A DNA stretch of 64,000 nt from CAXPZW01 sp964221845 (GCA_964221845.1 CAXPZW010000007.1:13522-77521); one strand, 5' to 3'; counted from the stretch's first letter, positions 18,022-25,967 are shown. Notes: a model not told the origin generated them from the letters alone. A program made the numbers and translations.

Positions 18022-18056
18022 GCTAACAAAATTAGTCAACCATAACGGTTTGCCAA
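18021..18056 (-). promoter_or_regulatory. Promoter and operator of the LexA-like repressor
   Basis: Read on the minus strand: TTGG (TTG at 18056-18054), then 19 nt, then TAATTTTG (18034-18027, a perfect -7), then TTAGC and the ATG. The -7 box lies inside an imperfect palindrome, forward TGCTAA-CAAAA-TTAGTCA at 18021-18037. Only about 5 nt separate the -7 box from the start codon, so the mRNA is probably leaderless. TTGGCAAACC at the -33 is shared with the dnaE2 promoter. Confidence 0.72.
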
Positions 18057-18168
18057 GCGCCTCCGGGCGAATGGTGAAAAACGAACGGCGGATGTTCATA
18101 AACCTCCGATCGGTGGAAAAGCCGTATCTTGCTGTTCCTGTTTTGCTGACCTGCCTGAAGCTTTAACC

Positions 18169-20313
18169 ATGATTGCTAAGTATTTCCTGACCCTACTCAC
18201 CGCAGCCGTTCTCTGCCTCGGTGCAACCGCCCAAAAGATCTGTGGCCTCGGCAACTACGCCGAACCATGTGCACACGACCAGTGCCAACTCATGGCCGAC
18301 CCGGAAGACAAGTTCTCTTTCATCCCGCCGCCCGCGGATTTCGTATTCGGTGAGGCGCGTTCGGTGAACATTACCGTGAACTACACCGGCTTCACCACCG
18401 CGGCGCAAACCGCCTTCCAATACGCGGTAGACATTTGGGCCGCCAACTTGACCTCCAGCGAAAACATTGTGATTGACGCCACCTTCACCACCCTGGGTGC
18501 AGGCGTGCTCGGTTCAGCAGGTCCCGCCACCATTCAGCGCAACTTCTCAGGAGCGCCCTTGCTCAATACCTGGTACCCAAGTGCGTTGGCCAACAGCTTG
18601 GCTGAAACCGATTTGTCACCCGGACAGGCCGACGTAAACTGTTTCTTCAACAGCTCGTTCAACTGGTACTACGGCACCGACGGAAACACCCCTGGCGGCC
18701 AGTACGACTTTGTGTCTGTGGTGCTCCACGAGTTGGGCCACGGGTTGGGCTTTGTGGGCTCGGCGGGCTACTCTGGCGGTACCGGCTTTTTGGGTTCGGG
18801 CGGCAGCAACTACATCTACGACACCTTTGTGGAGAACCAAGCCGGCACCGACATCGACACCTTCGCCAGCGGCACCACTGCATTGGGTTCGCAGTTGACC
18901 GGCAACCAACTCTACTGGAACGGAACAGAAGGCATTGCGAACAACGGCGGTAACCGTCCGCGCATGTACGCTCCAGGGTCGTGGAACGGCGGCTCCAGCT
19001 TCAGCCACCTCAATGAAGGGACCTACCCCTCGGGCAACGAAAACTCGCTCATGACCCCGCAGATTGGGGCGTCGGAGGCCATCCACACCCCAGGTCCCAT
19101 CACCTACGGCATGTTCTTGGACATGGCTTGGCAAGTGGGTGGGTGCGCCATCACCGATGTGCAGCTGGGCACGCAGTTCTCCTGCAATCCTGTGAACAAC
19201 ACATACTCGCAGCAGCTGATCATCACATACGAGAACAGCCCATCCACCGGATTCATCGACATCAACGGCGACCAGTTCCCTGTGTTCAGCAGCCCACAGC
19301 TCATCACCATCAACAACTTGCCCGCCGATGGGCAGCCGGTGGACATCGATGTGTTCTTCACCAACTTCCCTTCGTGCACGTTCTCGGCCATGGAATTTTG
19401 GACCGCACCGGCGCCGTGTTGTGCCGACATCCGACTGGATTACCTGGATCCTTCGGGGGCACAAGTCGCGCTCAAAAACTGGGGTACGTGTGACACCGAT
19501 GTCAGCAACTACATCCTCTCGCTCAACGGGGTAGATGTGTTGGCCAGCACGTTGGTACCGGCTTCAGGAGATTTTGTATTGAGCACCGACGAGGTGGTGC
19601 TGTTGGATTGGTCGGCGCTGGGAGGCAATACCACTGGCGACGTGGCTGTATTCAATCCCGGAGCCAACACGGCCTTCCTGTCAGGATTGATCGATTACAT
19701 CCAATGGGGCGCTGCGGGCCAAGCTCGTGAAGCCCAGGCCAGCGCTGCAGGAGCGTGGTCAACGGGTACGTTTGTGGATGGCCTTGCGCCCTTTACCTTC
19801 ATTGGTGGCCAGGGCGATGTGGGCGTGACCTTCTGGGAAGTGACTACCGAGCCGTGTAGCATCAACAGCATTGTTGCAGGCCTGCAGACCGTGTGTGATC
19901 CTGCAGACGATACTTACGGTCAAGAACTGATCATTGGCTACACCAGCCCTCCAGGCTCGGGATCATTGAATGTGAACGGGGTGGACTACTCCTTCTTGGG
20001 TGCCACTTCTCAAGTGGTCAATGTAAGCGGACTTATCAGCGATGGAGCTTCGGTGGATGTGACGGTATTCTTCACTGCTGAACCGGGGTGTACGGCAACG
20101 GTAAATGCGGTTTTCGTGGCCCCAGATCCATGCTCGAATCCGTGCCCCACCGACGTCAACACCGATGGCAGCATCGACATTGCCGACATCCTGTTTGTCT
20201 TGGGTGATTTTGGGTGCTTGCTCAACTGCCCGGGTGATGTCACCGGCGACGGCAAAACCGACACCGCGGATATCCTGGCCATTGTAGCAGGGGTAGGCAC
20301 CACGTGCCCCTAA
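18169..20313 (+). CDS. Secreted zinc metalloprotease with C-terminal dockerin-like repeats
   Basis: 714 residues. The signal peptide is MIAKYFLTLLTAAVLCLGATAQ. The protease domain (~60-325) has VVLHELGHGLGFVGS with His187, Glu188 and His191. The usual metzincin third ligand position (197) is Gly. FSHLNE (His280) followed by the Met-turn-like NSLMTP suggests the third ligand lies there, as in other secreted HELGH-type proteases; this is inference. Two related beta modules follow, each with a VDIDVFFTNFP or VDVTVFFTAEP strand, around a lamin-tail-like segment (~425-560). The last ~50 residues carry two DxNxDGxxxxxDI calcium-loop repeats (DVNTDGSIDIADI, DVTGDGKTDTADI), a type I dockerin pattern. 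There is no T9SS sorting domain. Its stop abuts the convergent orphan sorting-domain gene. Confidence 0.82.
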   Translation: MIAKYFLTLLTAAVLCLGATAQKICGLGNYAEPCAHDQCQLMADPEDKFSFIPPPADFVFGEARSVNITVNYTGFTTAAQTAFQYAVDIWAANLTSSENIVIDATFTTLGAGVLGSAGPATIQRNFSGAPLLNTWYPSALANSLAETDLSPGQADVNCFFNSSFNWYYGTDGNTPGGQYDFVSVVLHELGHGLGFVGSAGYSGGTGFLGSGGSNYIYDTFVENQAGTDIDTFASGTTALGSQLTGNQLYWNGTEGIANNGGNRPRMYAPGSWNGGSSFSHLNEGTYPSGNENSLMTPQIGASEAIHTPGPITYGMFLDMAWQVGGCAITDVQLGTQFSCNPVNNTYSQQLIITYENSPSTGFIDINGDQFPVFSSPQLITINNLPADGQPVDIDVFFTNFPSCTFSAMEFWTAPAPCCADIRLDYLDPSGAQVALKNWGTCDTDVSNYILSLNGVDVLASTLVPASGDFVLSTDEVVLLDWSALGGNTTGDVAVFNPGANTAFLSGLIDYIQWGAAGQAREAQASAAGAWSTGTFVDGLAPFTFIGGQGDVGVTFWEVTTEPCSINSIVAGLQTVCDPADDTYGQELIIGYTSPPGSGSLNVNGVDYSFLGATSQVVNVSGLISDGASVDVTVFFTAEPGCTATVNAVFVAPDPCSNPCPTDVNTDGSIDIADILFVLGDFGCLLNCPGDVTGDGKTDTADILAIVAGVGTTCP

Positions 20314-20565
20314 TTAGCGGCTGATCACAAACCGCCGGGTGCGGATGCGGTCGCCGTCAAGCACGAGCAATACATACACCGAGTTGAGCAAATCGCTCAC
20401 CTTGACTCGGGTGCTTCCCGGAACGCACTTTCCGCTCTTGATGATGCGGCCGTTTGCGTCGCAAATGTCAAACAGGGGTTTAGATCCTGAGGGCGTGTAA
20501 TCCACGCTAAGGGTGTCCTGGCTATCGTTCAGCCGAACTTTGAGGGGGTTGTAGAACCAGCGCAT
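20314..20565 (-). CDS. Orphan T9SS type A sorting-domain-like small protein
   Basis: 83 residues, MRWFYNPLKVRLNDSQ onward, matching a whole T9SS type A C-terminal domain: a YNP start, the FDICDANGRIIKSG strand pair, the SDLLNSVYVLLVL strand, and RTRRFVISR at the end. It has no signal peptide and no cargo domain, so it cannot be exported by T9SS as it stands. It is convergent with, and abuts, the metalloprotease gene, which itself lacks such a domain. It may be a remnant of a larger gene, a genuine small protein, or the end of a gene displaced by rearrangement near the 162-bp repeat. Codon use looks normal. Confidence 0.5.
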   Translation of the reverse strand: MRWFYNPLKVRLNDSQDTLSVDYTPSGSKPLFDICDANGRIIKSGKCVPGSTRVKVSDLLNSVYVLLVLDGDRIRTRRFVISR

Positions 20566-20628
20566 GCTGCGTAAGTTGAGTTAGGTAAATAGGTCCCACA
20601 TATACGCCCGAAATTCCTCACAGGTTAC

Positions 20629-21336
20629 ATGGAAGCATCCTTAAAGGCACCTTTGCGTGCTGTCTTGGTCGACGACGAACGCCTCGCCCGCGAAAACCTC
20701 GAGCTGCTGCTGGAGGAGTTTTGCCCAGAAGTGCAGGTGGTCGGCAAGGCCGGTGGGGTGGAGGAAGGCCTCACGGTGATCGGCGAAACCACGCCCGATG
20801 TGCTCTTTCTGGACATCCGCATGCCCAGTGGCGCAGAAGGGTTTGACCTGCTGGCCCAATTGCCCAACCGCAATTTTCAGGTGGTGTTTGTGACCGCGTT
20901 CAAGGACTACGCCATCCGCGCCATGAACGCCAGCGCCGTGCACTACGTGCTCAAGCCCATCGACATCGAAGACTTGCAGCACGCGGTGCGCAAATTGGTG
21001 GACGTGCACCAGGCCTTGACGACTTCGGCCCCTTCGCGGGAGCAGTACGCCGCTTCGCTGGATGAGCTGCAACACACCATCCGCACCCAAGGCAAGCCCC
21101 AACGCCTGACCTTGTACCACAACCGCGGATTTCGCATGGTGGATGTGGCGGAGAACGCCGCGCGACGCACTAAGTCCACGTTTCCAATCACGCAATGCGA
21201 GCTGCCCACGGGCGGCTTTTTTTGTGCCTGGTACAACCGTGTCAAGGTCAACCACAAAGCCATCCCCACCATCCACAAAGTAGATCGCACCTGCGGTAGG
21301 AAATGTGGGTGGGTGCCCGGACCTTGCTCGTGTTGA
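20629..21336 (+). CDS. LytTR-type response regulator with broken DNA-binding domain
   Basis: 235 residues as it reads now. Residues ~10-128 are a complete receiver domain: acidic pair VDDE, phospho-acceptor Asp62 in FLDIRMP, TAFKDYA, and the Lys of VLKPID. From ~158 a LytTR effector domain begins (QRLTLYHNRGFRMVDVAE), but similarity stops after ~20 of the usual ~100 residues. The frame then runs through a terminator-like hairpin and into repeat copy 2, so the tail is not LytTR. The protein can probably be phosphorylated but not bind DNA in the normal way. I infer loss of the 3' end by rearrangement. No cognate kinase is adjacent. Confidence 0.7.
   Translation: MEASLKAPLRAVLVDDERLARENLELLLEEFCPEVQVVGKAGGVEEGLTVIGETTPDVLFLDIRMPSGAEGFDLLAQLPNRNFQVVFVTAFKDYAIRAMNASAVHYVLKPIDIEDLQHAVRKLVDVHQALTTSAPSREQYAASLDELQHTIRTQGKPQRLTLYHNRGFRMVDVAENAARRTKSTFPITQCELPTGGFFCAWYNRVKVNHKAIPTIHKVDRTCGRKCGWVPGPCSC
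21200..21223 (+). terminator. Terminator-like hairpin inside the broken response regulator
   Basis: AGCTGCCC pairs with GGGCGGCT (one G-U wobble, tiny loop), followed by seven T. It sits between the last recognisable LytTR sequence and repeat copy 2, and probably came with a foreign 3' end. Confidence 0.5.
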
Positions 21337-21401
21337 GCGTTTTACGTTCGGCAGGAGAGTGGTGGCGGGGGCGAGGGGCCGAGGCCCGCGGGGGGGACCC
21401 G
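21240..21401 (+). repeat. 162-bp dispersed repeat, copy 2
   Basis: The second copy of the element at 16363-16524, with six substitutions in 162 bp and the same orientation. It overlaps the read-through tail of the damaged response regulator and ends 60 bp before the dinB operator. Confidence 0.85.
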
Positions 21402-21460
21402 GTGCGGCCAGTCCAACATGTGGATAGATTTCTCAAGACGCATACCTTGCTTTCGAAGAA

Positions 21461-21477
21461 TGCTAAATATATTAGCA
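21461..21477. promoter_or_regulatory. LexA-like operator upstream of dinB
   Basis: A perfect 17-bp palindrome TGCTAA-ATATA-TTAGCA, 44 bp before the dinB ATG at 21522. It has the same arms and 5-nt spacer as the operator in the dnaE2 promoter. TAAATATA inside it is a poor -7 match, and a TTG lies 14 nt upstream, so the exact promoter is unclear. Confidence 0.7.
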
Positions 21478-21521
21478 ATCCCTCCGCGTTGGTTTCCAGC
21501 CGCAGGTCATTACCTAAGCAA

Positions 21522-22736
21522 ATGCACGACCGATCCATCATGCACATGGACCTGGACACCTTTTTCGTGTCCGTAGAGCGCCTGCTCGACAGCCGCCTCA
21601 ACAACAAACCCGTACTCATTGGCGGCACCAGTGATCGGGGAGTGGTGGCCGCGTGCAGTTACGAGGCGCGCCAGTTTGGCATCCACTCGGCCATGCCCAT
21701 GCGTATGGCCAAAGAGCTGTGTCCCGAGGCCATCACCATCCGCGGCAATTCGGGCACTTACATGAAGTATTCCTCCATGGTCACCGACATTGTAGCCGAG
21801 CATGTACCCGTGTACGAAAAGACTTCGGTGGACGAATTCTACTGCGATCTCAGCGGCATGGACCGCTTCTTCGGCTGCATGAAGTTTGCCAGCGAGTTGC
21901 GTCAGCGCATCATCCATGAAACGGGCTTGCCCATCAGCTTTGGCCTCTCGCAAAACAAAACCGTATCCAAGGTGGCCACCGGTGAGGCCAAGCCCAACAA
22001 CGAGCTCCGCATCGACAAAGGCACCGAACGTCCGTTTTTGGCACCGCTCTCCATCCGCAAAGTCCCCATGGTGGGGGACAAGACCTACCAAACCCTGCGC
22101 AACCTGGGCATCCGTCAAATCCGCACCGTCCAAGACATGCCCATGGACATGATGGAACAGGTGCTGGGCCAACCTGGGGTGGGCATCTGGAAAAAGTGCA
22201 ACGGCATCGACAACAGCCCGGTGGTGCAATACAACGAGCGCAAGTCCATTTCCACCGAACGCACCTTTGACAAGGACACCATCGATGTGCACAAACTGCG
22301 TGGCATCCTCATTTCCATGACCGAGAACCTCGCCTACCAGCTCCGCCGGGGGGAGAAGCTCTCGGCCTGCGTCACGCTCAAAATCCGCTACTCGGACTTC
22401 AACACCTACACCCTGCAGCGCCGGGTGCCCTATACCTCTGCAGATCACTTGTTGGTGCCGTTGGTGCTGGAGCTGTTCAACAAGCTCTACAACCGCCGTC
22501 TGCTGGTGCGTTTGGTGGGGGTGCGGTTCAGCCACTTGGTGGGTGGTGGGTACCAAATCAACCTCTTTGAAGACTCCGAAGAGCGCATGAACCTCTACCA
22601 AGCCATGGACCGCATGCGCAACCGCTTTGGCGACCGCGCGGTGATCTCCGCAGCAGGCATTGGCGCACGCACCATTGGGCGCAGCAACCCCTTCAACGGA
22701 GAGCCGCCACCCCTGCTGGCCAACCGGCGTCAGTGA
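21522..22736 (+). CDS. dinB: Y-family DNA polymerase IV
   Basis: About 404 residues from ATG 21522; I reject the open frame from 21303 because it runs through repeat copy 2 and the operator. It is a low-fidelity translesion polymerase. HMDLDTFFVSVE at ~8-19 and SVDEFYCDLSG at ~102-112 carry the catalytic acidic residues; GLSQNKTVSKVAT and KVPMVGDKT follow. A little-finger domain spans ~235-345 (RKSISTERTFDKD). QINLFED near residue 355 is a good beta-clamp-binding motif, which supports polymerase IV rather than UmuC. The operator 44 bp upstream suggests damage-controlled expression by the S24 repressor 3.5 kb away. The next gene starts 19 bp after the stop. Confidence 0.92.
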   Translation: MHDRSIMHMDLDTFFVSVERLLDSRLNNKPVLIGGTSDRGVVAACSYEARQFGIHSAMPMRMAKELCPEAITIRGNSGTYMKYSSMVTDIVAEHVPVYEKTSVDEFYCDLSGMDRFFGCMKFASELRQRIIHETGLPISFGLSQNKTVSKVATGEAKPNNELRIDKGTERPFLAPLSIRKVPMVGDKTYQTLRNLGIRQIRTVQDMPMDMMEQVLGQPGVGIWKKCNGIDNSPVVQYNERKSISTERTFDKDTIDVHKLRGILISMTENLAYQLRRGEKLSACVTLKIRYSDFNTYTLQRRVPYTSADHLLVPLVLELFNKLYNRRLLVRLVGVRFSHLVGGGYQINLFEDSEERMNLYQAMDRMRNRFGDRAVISAAGIGARTIGRSNPFNGEPPPLLANRRQ

Positions 22737-22742
22737 GGCGGT

Positions 22743-22750
22743 TATCTTTG
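22743..22750 (+). promoter_or_regulatory. -7 box immediately before a start codon
   Basis: TATCTTTG, a perfect TAnnTTTG, ends 5 bp before ATG 22756. It supports ATG 22756 as the true start and predicts a leaderless or nearly leaderless mRNA. No clear -33 TTG is seen. Confidence 0.5.
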
Positions 22751-22755
22751 GGGCG

Positions 22756-24135
22756 ATGTACATCAAGACCTTCCTCTTCGGCAAGGTGCCCATCGAACTG
22801 TGGGAATACCCTGTAATGGTGCTCTACTTGGGCATCATATTGGTGGTGTCCAGCAGGATCAAGCGGCGCCACCTGCCCAAGGTGCCGGCCTACCGCTTTT
22901 TCTTGTGGGGGCTGTGGGCCAAGGTCTTGGGTGGGCTGACCTTTGGCGCCATCTACATCTTCTATTACCGCGGCGGCGACACCACCAGTTACTTTGAATG
23001 TGCGTTGGCCCAGTCCAACATGTTCACCTACAATTTGGGGGATTTCTTTACCACCTATTTCGGAGGAGGAACCCTGGAGATCAAAAGCCTGTTCAACAAC
23101 GAAACAGGCACGCCTATGCTCTACATCCTGCGCAACGACAACGCGCGGATCGTCTACAAACTGCTCACGCCCTTTATGCTACTGGGCTTCAAGAGCTACT
23201 TCCTGACCACGGTGCTCATTTCGGTGTTTACCTATGGTGGGCTCTGGCGCCTGTACTTGATGTTCGTGCGGTACTTCCCCCAGTTTGAGCGGCAGCTGGC
23301 CGTTGCGGTGTTGTTCATGCCCAGTGTGGTGTTCTGGGGCAGCGGCATCCTTAAAGACTCCTTTACCCTGGCGGCCACGTGCTACTTTATTGTGGCCACC
23401 AACAACCTGATCACGCGGCGCAAACATTGGCTCTGGCCGGCAGTCATGCTGCTGGGTAGCGGGTACCTGATCCTGCTGATCAAACCTTACATCTTGCTCT
23501 TGCTCTTGCCGTGTACTGGGGTGTGGGTATTTTACGACCGCATCAAGCAGATCCGCAACCGTTTTTTCCGCTACATCATTGTACCGGTGATGTACGCCTT
23601 CATCCTGGGAGGCAGTTACCTGCTGCTCGTGTCCATGGGTGACCGGTTGGGCAAGTTCTCCCTCCAAAACGCCCTGCAAACCGCTGTGGTGACCCAGTAC
23701 GACCTCAAACAGGACTATTACGAGGGCAACAGCTTTGACATCGGCACCTTGGACGGCACGTTTGGTGATCTGGTCAACAAGGCCCCGGCAGCCACCGTAG
23801 CGGGCCTCTACCGCCCCATGCTGGGCGAAAGCACCGAGCCGCTGATGATCATTGCGGGGCTTGAGAACTTCTTTATCCTGGCCACTACCCTGCTGGGGCT
23901 GATCTCGGTGCGCTGGCGCAGGTTGGTCCGGTTGGTTGCGGACTATCCGGTGCTGCTTTACAGCCTGGTGTTTGCCCTCATGTTTGCGTTTATGATCGGG
24001 GTGACCACGTCCAACTTTGGGGCGTTGGTGCGGTTCAAAATCCCCTTGATTCCTCTGTACATGGCCACGGTCATGGTGCTGGTGGGGCACATGCGCGTGA
24101 ACAAGACGCGCCGCCGCCTGAAGTTCATCCGTTGA
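22756..24135 (+). CDS. Polytopic membrane protein of unknown function
   Basis: 459 residues from ATG 22756 (MYIKTFLFGKVPIELWEYP); the longer frame from 22660 lies inside dinB. There are about ten hydrophobic segments. Conserved-looking loops include YYRGGDTTSYFECA (~75-88) and PSVVFWGSGILKDSFTLAATCY (~190-211). The pattern resembles polysaccharide polymerases or family-39-like glycosyltransferases of Bacteroidota cell-surface pathways, but no catalytic motif is certain. It follows dinB by 19 bp yet has its own -7 box. The atpC-atpD terminator lies just downstream on the other strand. Confidence 0.75.
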   Translation: MYIKTFLFGKVPIELWEYPVMVLYLGIILVVSSRIKRRHLPKVPAYRFFLWGLWAKVLGGLTFGAIYIFYYRGGDTTSYFECALAQSNMFTYNLGDFFTTYFGGGTLEIKSLFNNETGTPMLYILRNDNARIVYKLLTPFMLLGFKSYFLTTVLISVFTYGGLWRLYLMFVRYFPQFERQLAVAVLFMPSVVFWGSGILKDSFTLAATCYFIVATNNLITRRKHWLWPAVMLLGSGYLILLIKPYILLLLLPCTGVWVFYDRIKQIRNRFFRYIIVPVMYAFILGGSYLLLVSMGDRLGKFSLQNALQTAVVTQYDLKQDYYEGNSFDIGTLDGTFGDLVNKAPAATVAGLYRPMLGESTEPLMIIAGLENFFILATTLLGLISVRWRRLVRLVADYPVLLYSLVFALMFAFMIGVTTSNFGALVRFKIPLIPLYMATVMVLVGHMRVNKTRRRLKFIR

Positions 24136-24153
24136 TCGGGCCTTGAAAACAAC

Positions 24154-24184
24154 AACGCCACCGTTCCCAAGGGAAGGTGGCGTT
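24154..24184 (-). terminator. Terminator of the atpD-atpC unit
   Basis: A 9-bp stem AACGCCACC/GGTGGCGTT with a further TTCCC/GGGAA inner stem. On the minus strand it is followed by a T-rich tail (GTTGTTTTC), 26 bp after the atpC stop. The plus-strand tail is poor in T. Confidence 0.7.
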
Positions 24185-24209
24185 GCGCTTATAAAGGTTT
24201 GGAAAAGGC

Positions 24210-24446
24210 TTATTCTGCCAGGATGGTCACCTTGTTGTTGAGGACTTCAACGGTGCCGCCCTTTACGGCGAGCTCATGCACCTGACCACCGGCTTCGGTG
24301 ACCTTCACCGTGCCCTCGCGGAGGGTGGTGATCAAGGGTGCGTGGTTGTCCAGAATACCCAAGCTGCCGTCTGAACCAGGCAGTGAAACTACCTTGGCTT
24401 CGCCCGCAAACACTTGCTTTTCTGGAGTGATGACTTCTACGTGCAT
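24210..24446 (-). CDS. atpC: ATP synthase F1 epsilon subunit
   Basis: 78 residues: MHVEVITPEKQVFAGEAKVVSLPGSDGSLGIL, ending at KVTILAE. Only the N-terminal beta-sandwich domain is present. The C-terminal helical pair that inhibits ATP hydrolysis in many bacteria is absent, which is common in Bacteroidota. It forms part of the central stalk of F1. It lies 12 bp after atpD on the minus strand, giving the split atpDC arrangement typical of this phylum, where the remaining atp genes are elsewhere. Confidence 0.95.
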   Translation of the reverse strand: MHVEVITPEKQVFAGEAKVVSLPGSDGSLGILDNHAPLITTLREGTVKVTEAGGQVHELAVKGGTVEVLNNKVTILAE

Positions 24447-24458
24447 GGTGCAGTGGAA

Positions 24459-25967
24459 TTAGCTCGCTTTGGCTTCCGCCAGCATTTTCTCACCAGCTTC
24501 GATCACATCGTCGATGTTGCCTTGCAGGTTGAAGGCAGCCTCTGGATACTGGTCCAGTTCGCCGTTGAGGATCATGTTGAAGCCTTTGATGGTGTCTTCG
24601 ATCGATACCAGTACCCCTGGGATACCGGTAAACTGCTCTGCTACGTGGAAAGGCTGTGACAGGAAGCGCTCGATACGACGTGCGCGGTATACGGTCATCT
24701 TGTCTTCCTCGCTGAGCTCGTCCATACCGAGGATCGCGATGATGTCTTGCAGCTCTTTGTAGCGTTGCAGGGTTTCTTTCACGCGCTCTGCACAGGTGTA
24801 GTGCTCGTCACCCACGATGTCTGGGGTCAGGATTCGAGAGGTCGAATCGAGTGGATCTACCGCTGGATAGATACCGAGTGAAGCAATCTTACGTGAGAGT
24901 ACGGTGGTCGCATCCAAGTGAGCAAACGTGGTTGCAGGTGCCGGGTCAGTGAGGTCATCCGCAGGTACGTATACCGCCTGAACCGAAGTAATCGAACCGC
25001 GCTTGGTCGAGGTAATGCGCTCTTGCATCGCACCCATCTCGGTGGCCAGGGTAGGCTGGTAACCTACTGCTGATGGCATACGGCCGAGCAGTGCAGATAC
25101 CTCAGAACCCGCCTGGGTAAATCGGAAGATGTTGTCGATGAAGAACAGGATATCACGGCCGCCGCCATCGCCGTCGCCATCACGGAAGTACTCCGCTACG
25201 GTCAGACCCGACAGGGCTACACGTGCACGTGCCCCGGGAGGCTCGTTCATCTGACCGAACACGAGGGTTGCTTGTGACTCGGCCAATTCTTTTTGGTCCA
25301 CTTTAGAGAGATCCCAACCGCCGGACTCCATCGACTCTTCGAATTCCTTGCCGTACTTGATTACGCCAGATTCGATCATCTCACGGAGGAGGTCGTTTCC
25401 TTCACGGGTACGCTCACCTACACCTGCGAATACTGAGAGACCTGCGTGGCCTTTCGCAATGTTGTTGATCAGCTCCATGATGAGTACGGTCTTGCCTACA
25501 CCAGCACCACCGAACAGACCAATCTTACCCCCTTTCACGTAGGGCTCGATGAGGTCGATCACCTTGATGCCGGTGAACAGTACTTCGGTAGAGGTCGAGA
25601 GGTCCTCGAATTTTGGTGCTTCACGGTGGATGCCGTAACCGCCAGTTTTATCAACGTCGCCAATGCCGTCGATGGCTTGTCCAACCACGTTGAACAGACG
25701 TCCTTTGATTTTTTCACCAATAGGCATGGTGATCGCTTGACCGGTCGACTTCACGGCCACGCCGCGCTTGAGACCTTCGGTAGAGTCCATTGCGATGGTA
25801 CGCACGGAGTCCTCACCGATGTGCTGTTGACATTCCAAGATCAGGTCTTCGCCTTCACGCTCTACTACGAGTGCGTCGAGGATGTTCGGCAGATTAACGC
25901 CTTCGCCAAAAGTAACGTCGACTACCGGGCCGATTACCTGGGAAACTTTTCCAACGTTTTCAGACAT
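24459..25967 (-). CDS. atpD: ATP synthase F1 beta subunit
   Basis: About 502 residues from ATG 25967 (MSENVGKVSQVIGPVVDVTF); the frame to 26072 crosses the promoter. It is the catalytic subunit of F1, which makes ATP at the inner membrane. Motifs visible are the P-loop GLFGGAGVGKTVLIMELI, GERTREGNDL, LVFGQMNEPPGARARV, DILFFIDNIFRFTQAGSEVSALLGRMPSAVGYQPTLA (in part the DELSEED-neighbour region), and MDELSEEDK near 395. Codon choice is that of a highly expressed gene. Its promoter has both boxes. Confidence 0.98.
   Translation of the reverse strand: MSENVGKVSQVIGPVVDVTFGEGVNLPNILDALVVEREGEDLILECQQHIGEDSVRTIAMDSTEGLKRGVAVKSTGQAITMPIGEKIKGRLFNVVGQAIDGIGDVDKTGGYGIHREAPKFEDLSTSTEVLFTGIKVIDLIEPYVKGGKIGLFGGAGVGKTVLIMELINNIAKGHAGLSVFAGVGERTREGNDLLREMIESGVIKYGKEFEESMESGGWDLSKVDQKELAESQATLVFGQMNEPPGARARVALSGLTVAEYFRDGDGDGGGRDILFFIDNIFRFTQAGSEVSALLGRMPSAVGYQPTLATEMGAMQERITSTKRGSITSVQAVYVPADDLTDPAPATTFAHLDATTVLSRKIASLGIYPAVDPLDSTSRILTPDIVGDEHYTCAERVKETLQRYKELQDIIAILGMDELSEEDKMTVYRARRIERFLSQPFHVAEQFTGIPGVLVSIEDTIKGFNMILNGELDQYPEAAFNLQGNIDDVIEAGEKMLAEAKAS

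Noticed and set aside
18174..18179. Further TGCTAA half-sites as operators (also 57065-57070, 42773 and 25966 regions)
   Set aside because: No second arm TTAGCA follows at a 5-nt spacing, so they are probably chance.
21303..21521. Upstream start for dinB at 21303
   Set aside because: The added residues are translated from repeat copy 2 and the operator, and the conserved polymerase starts at MHDRSIMHMDLDTFF.
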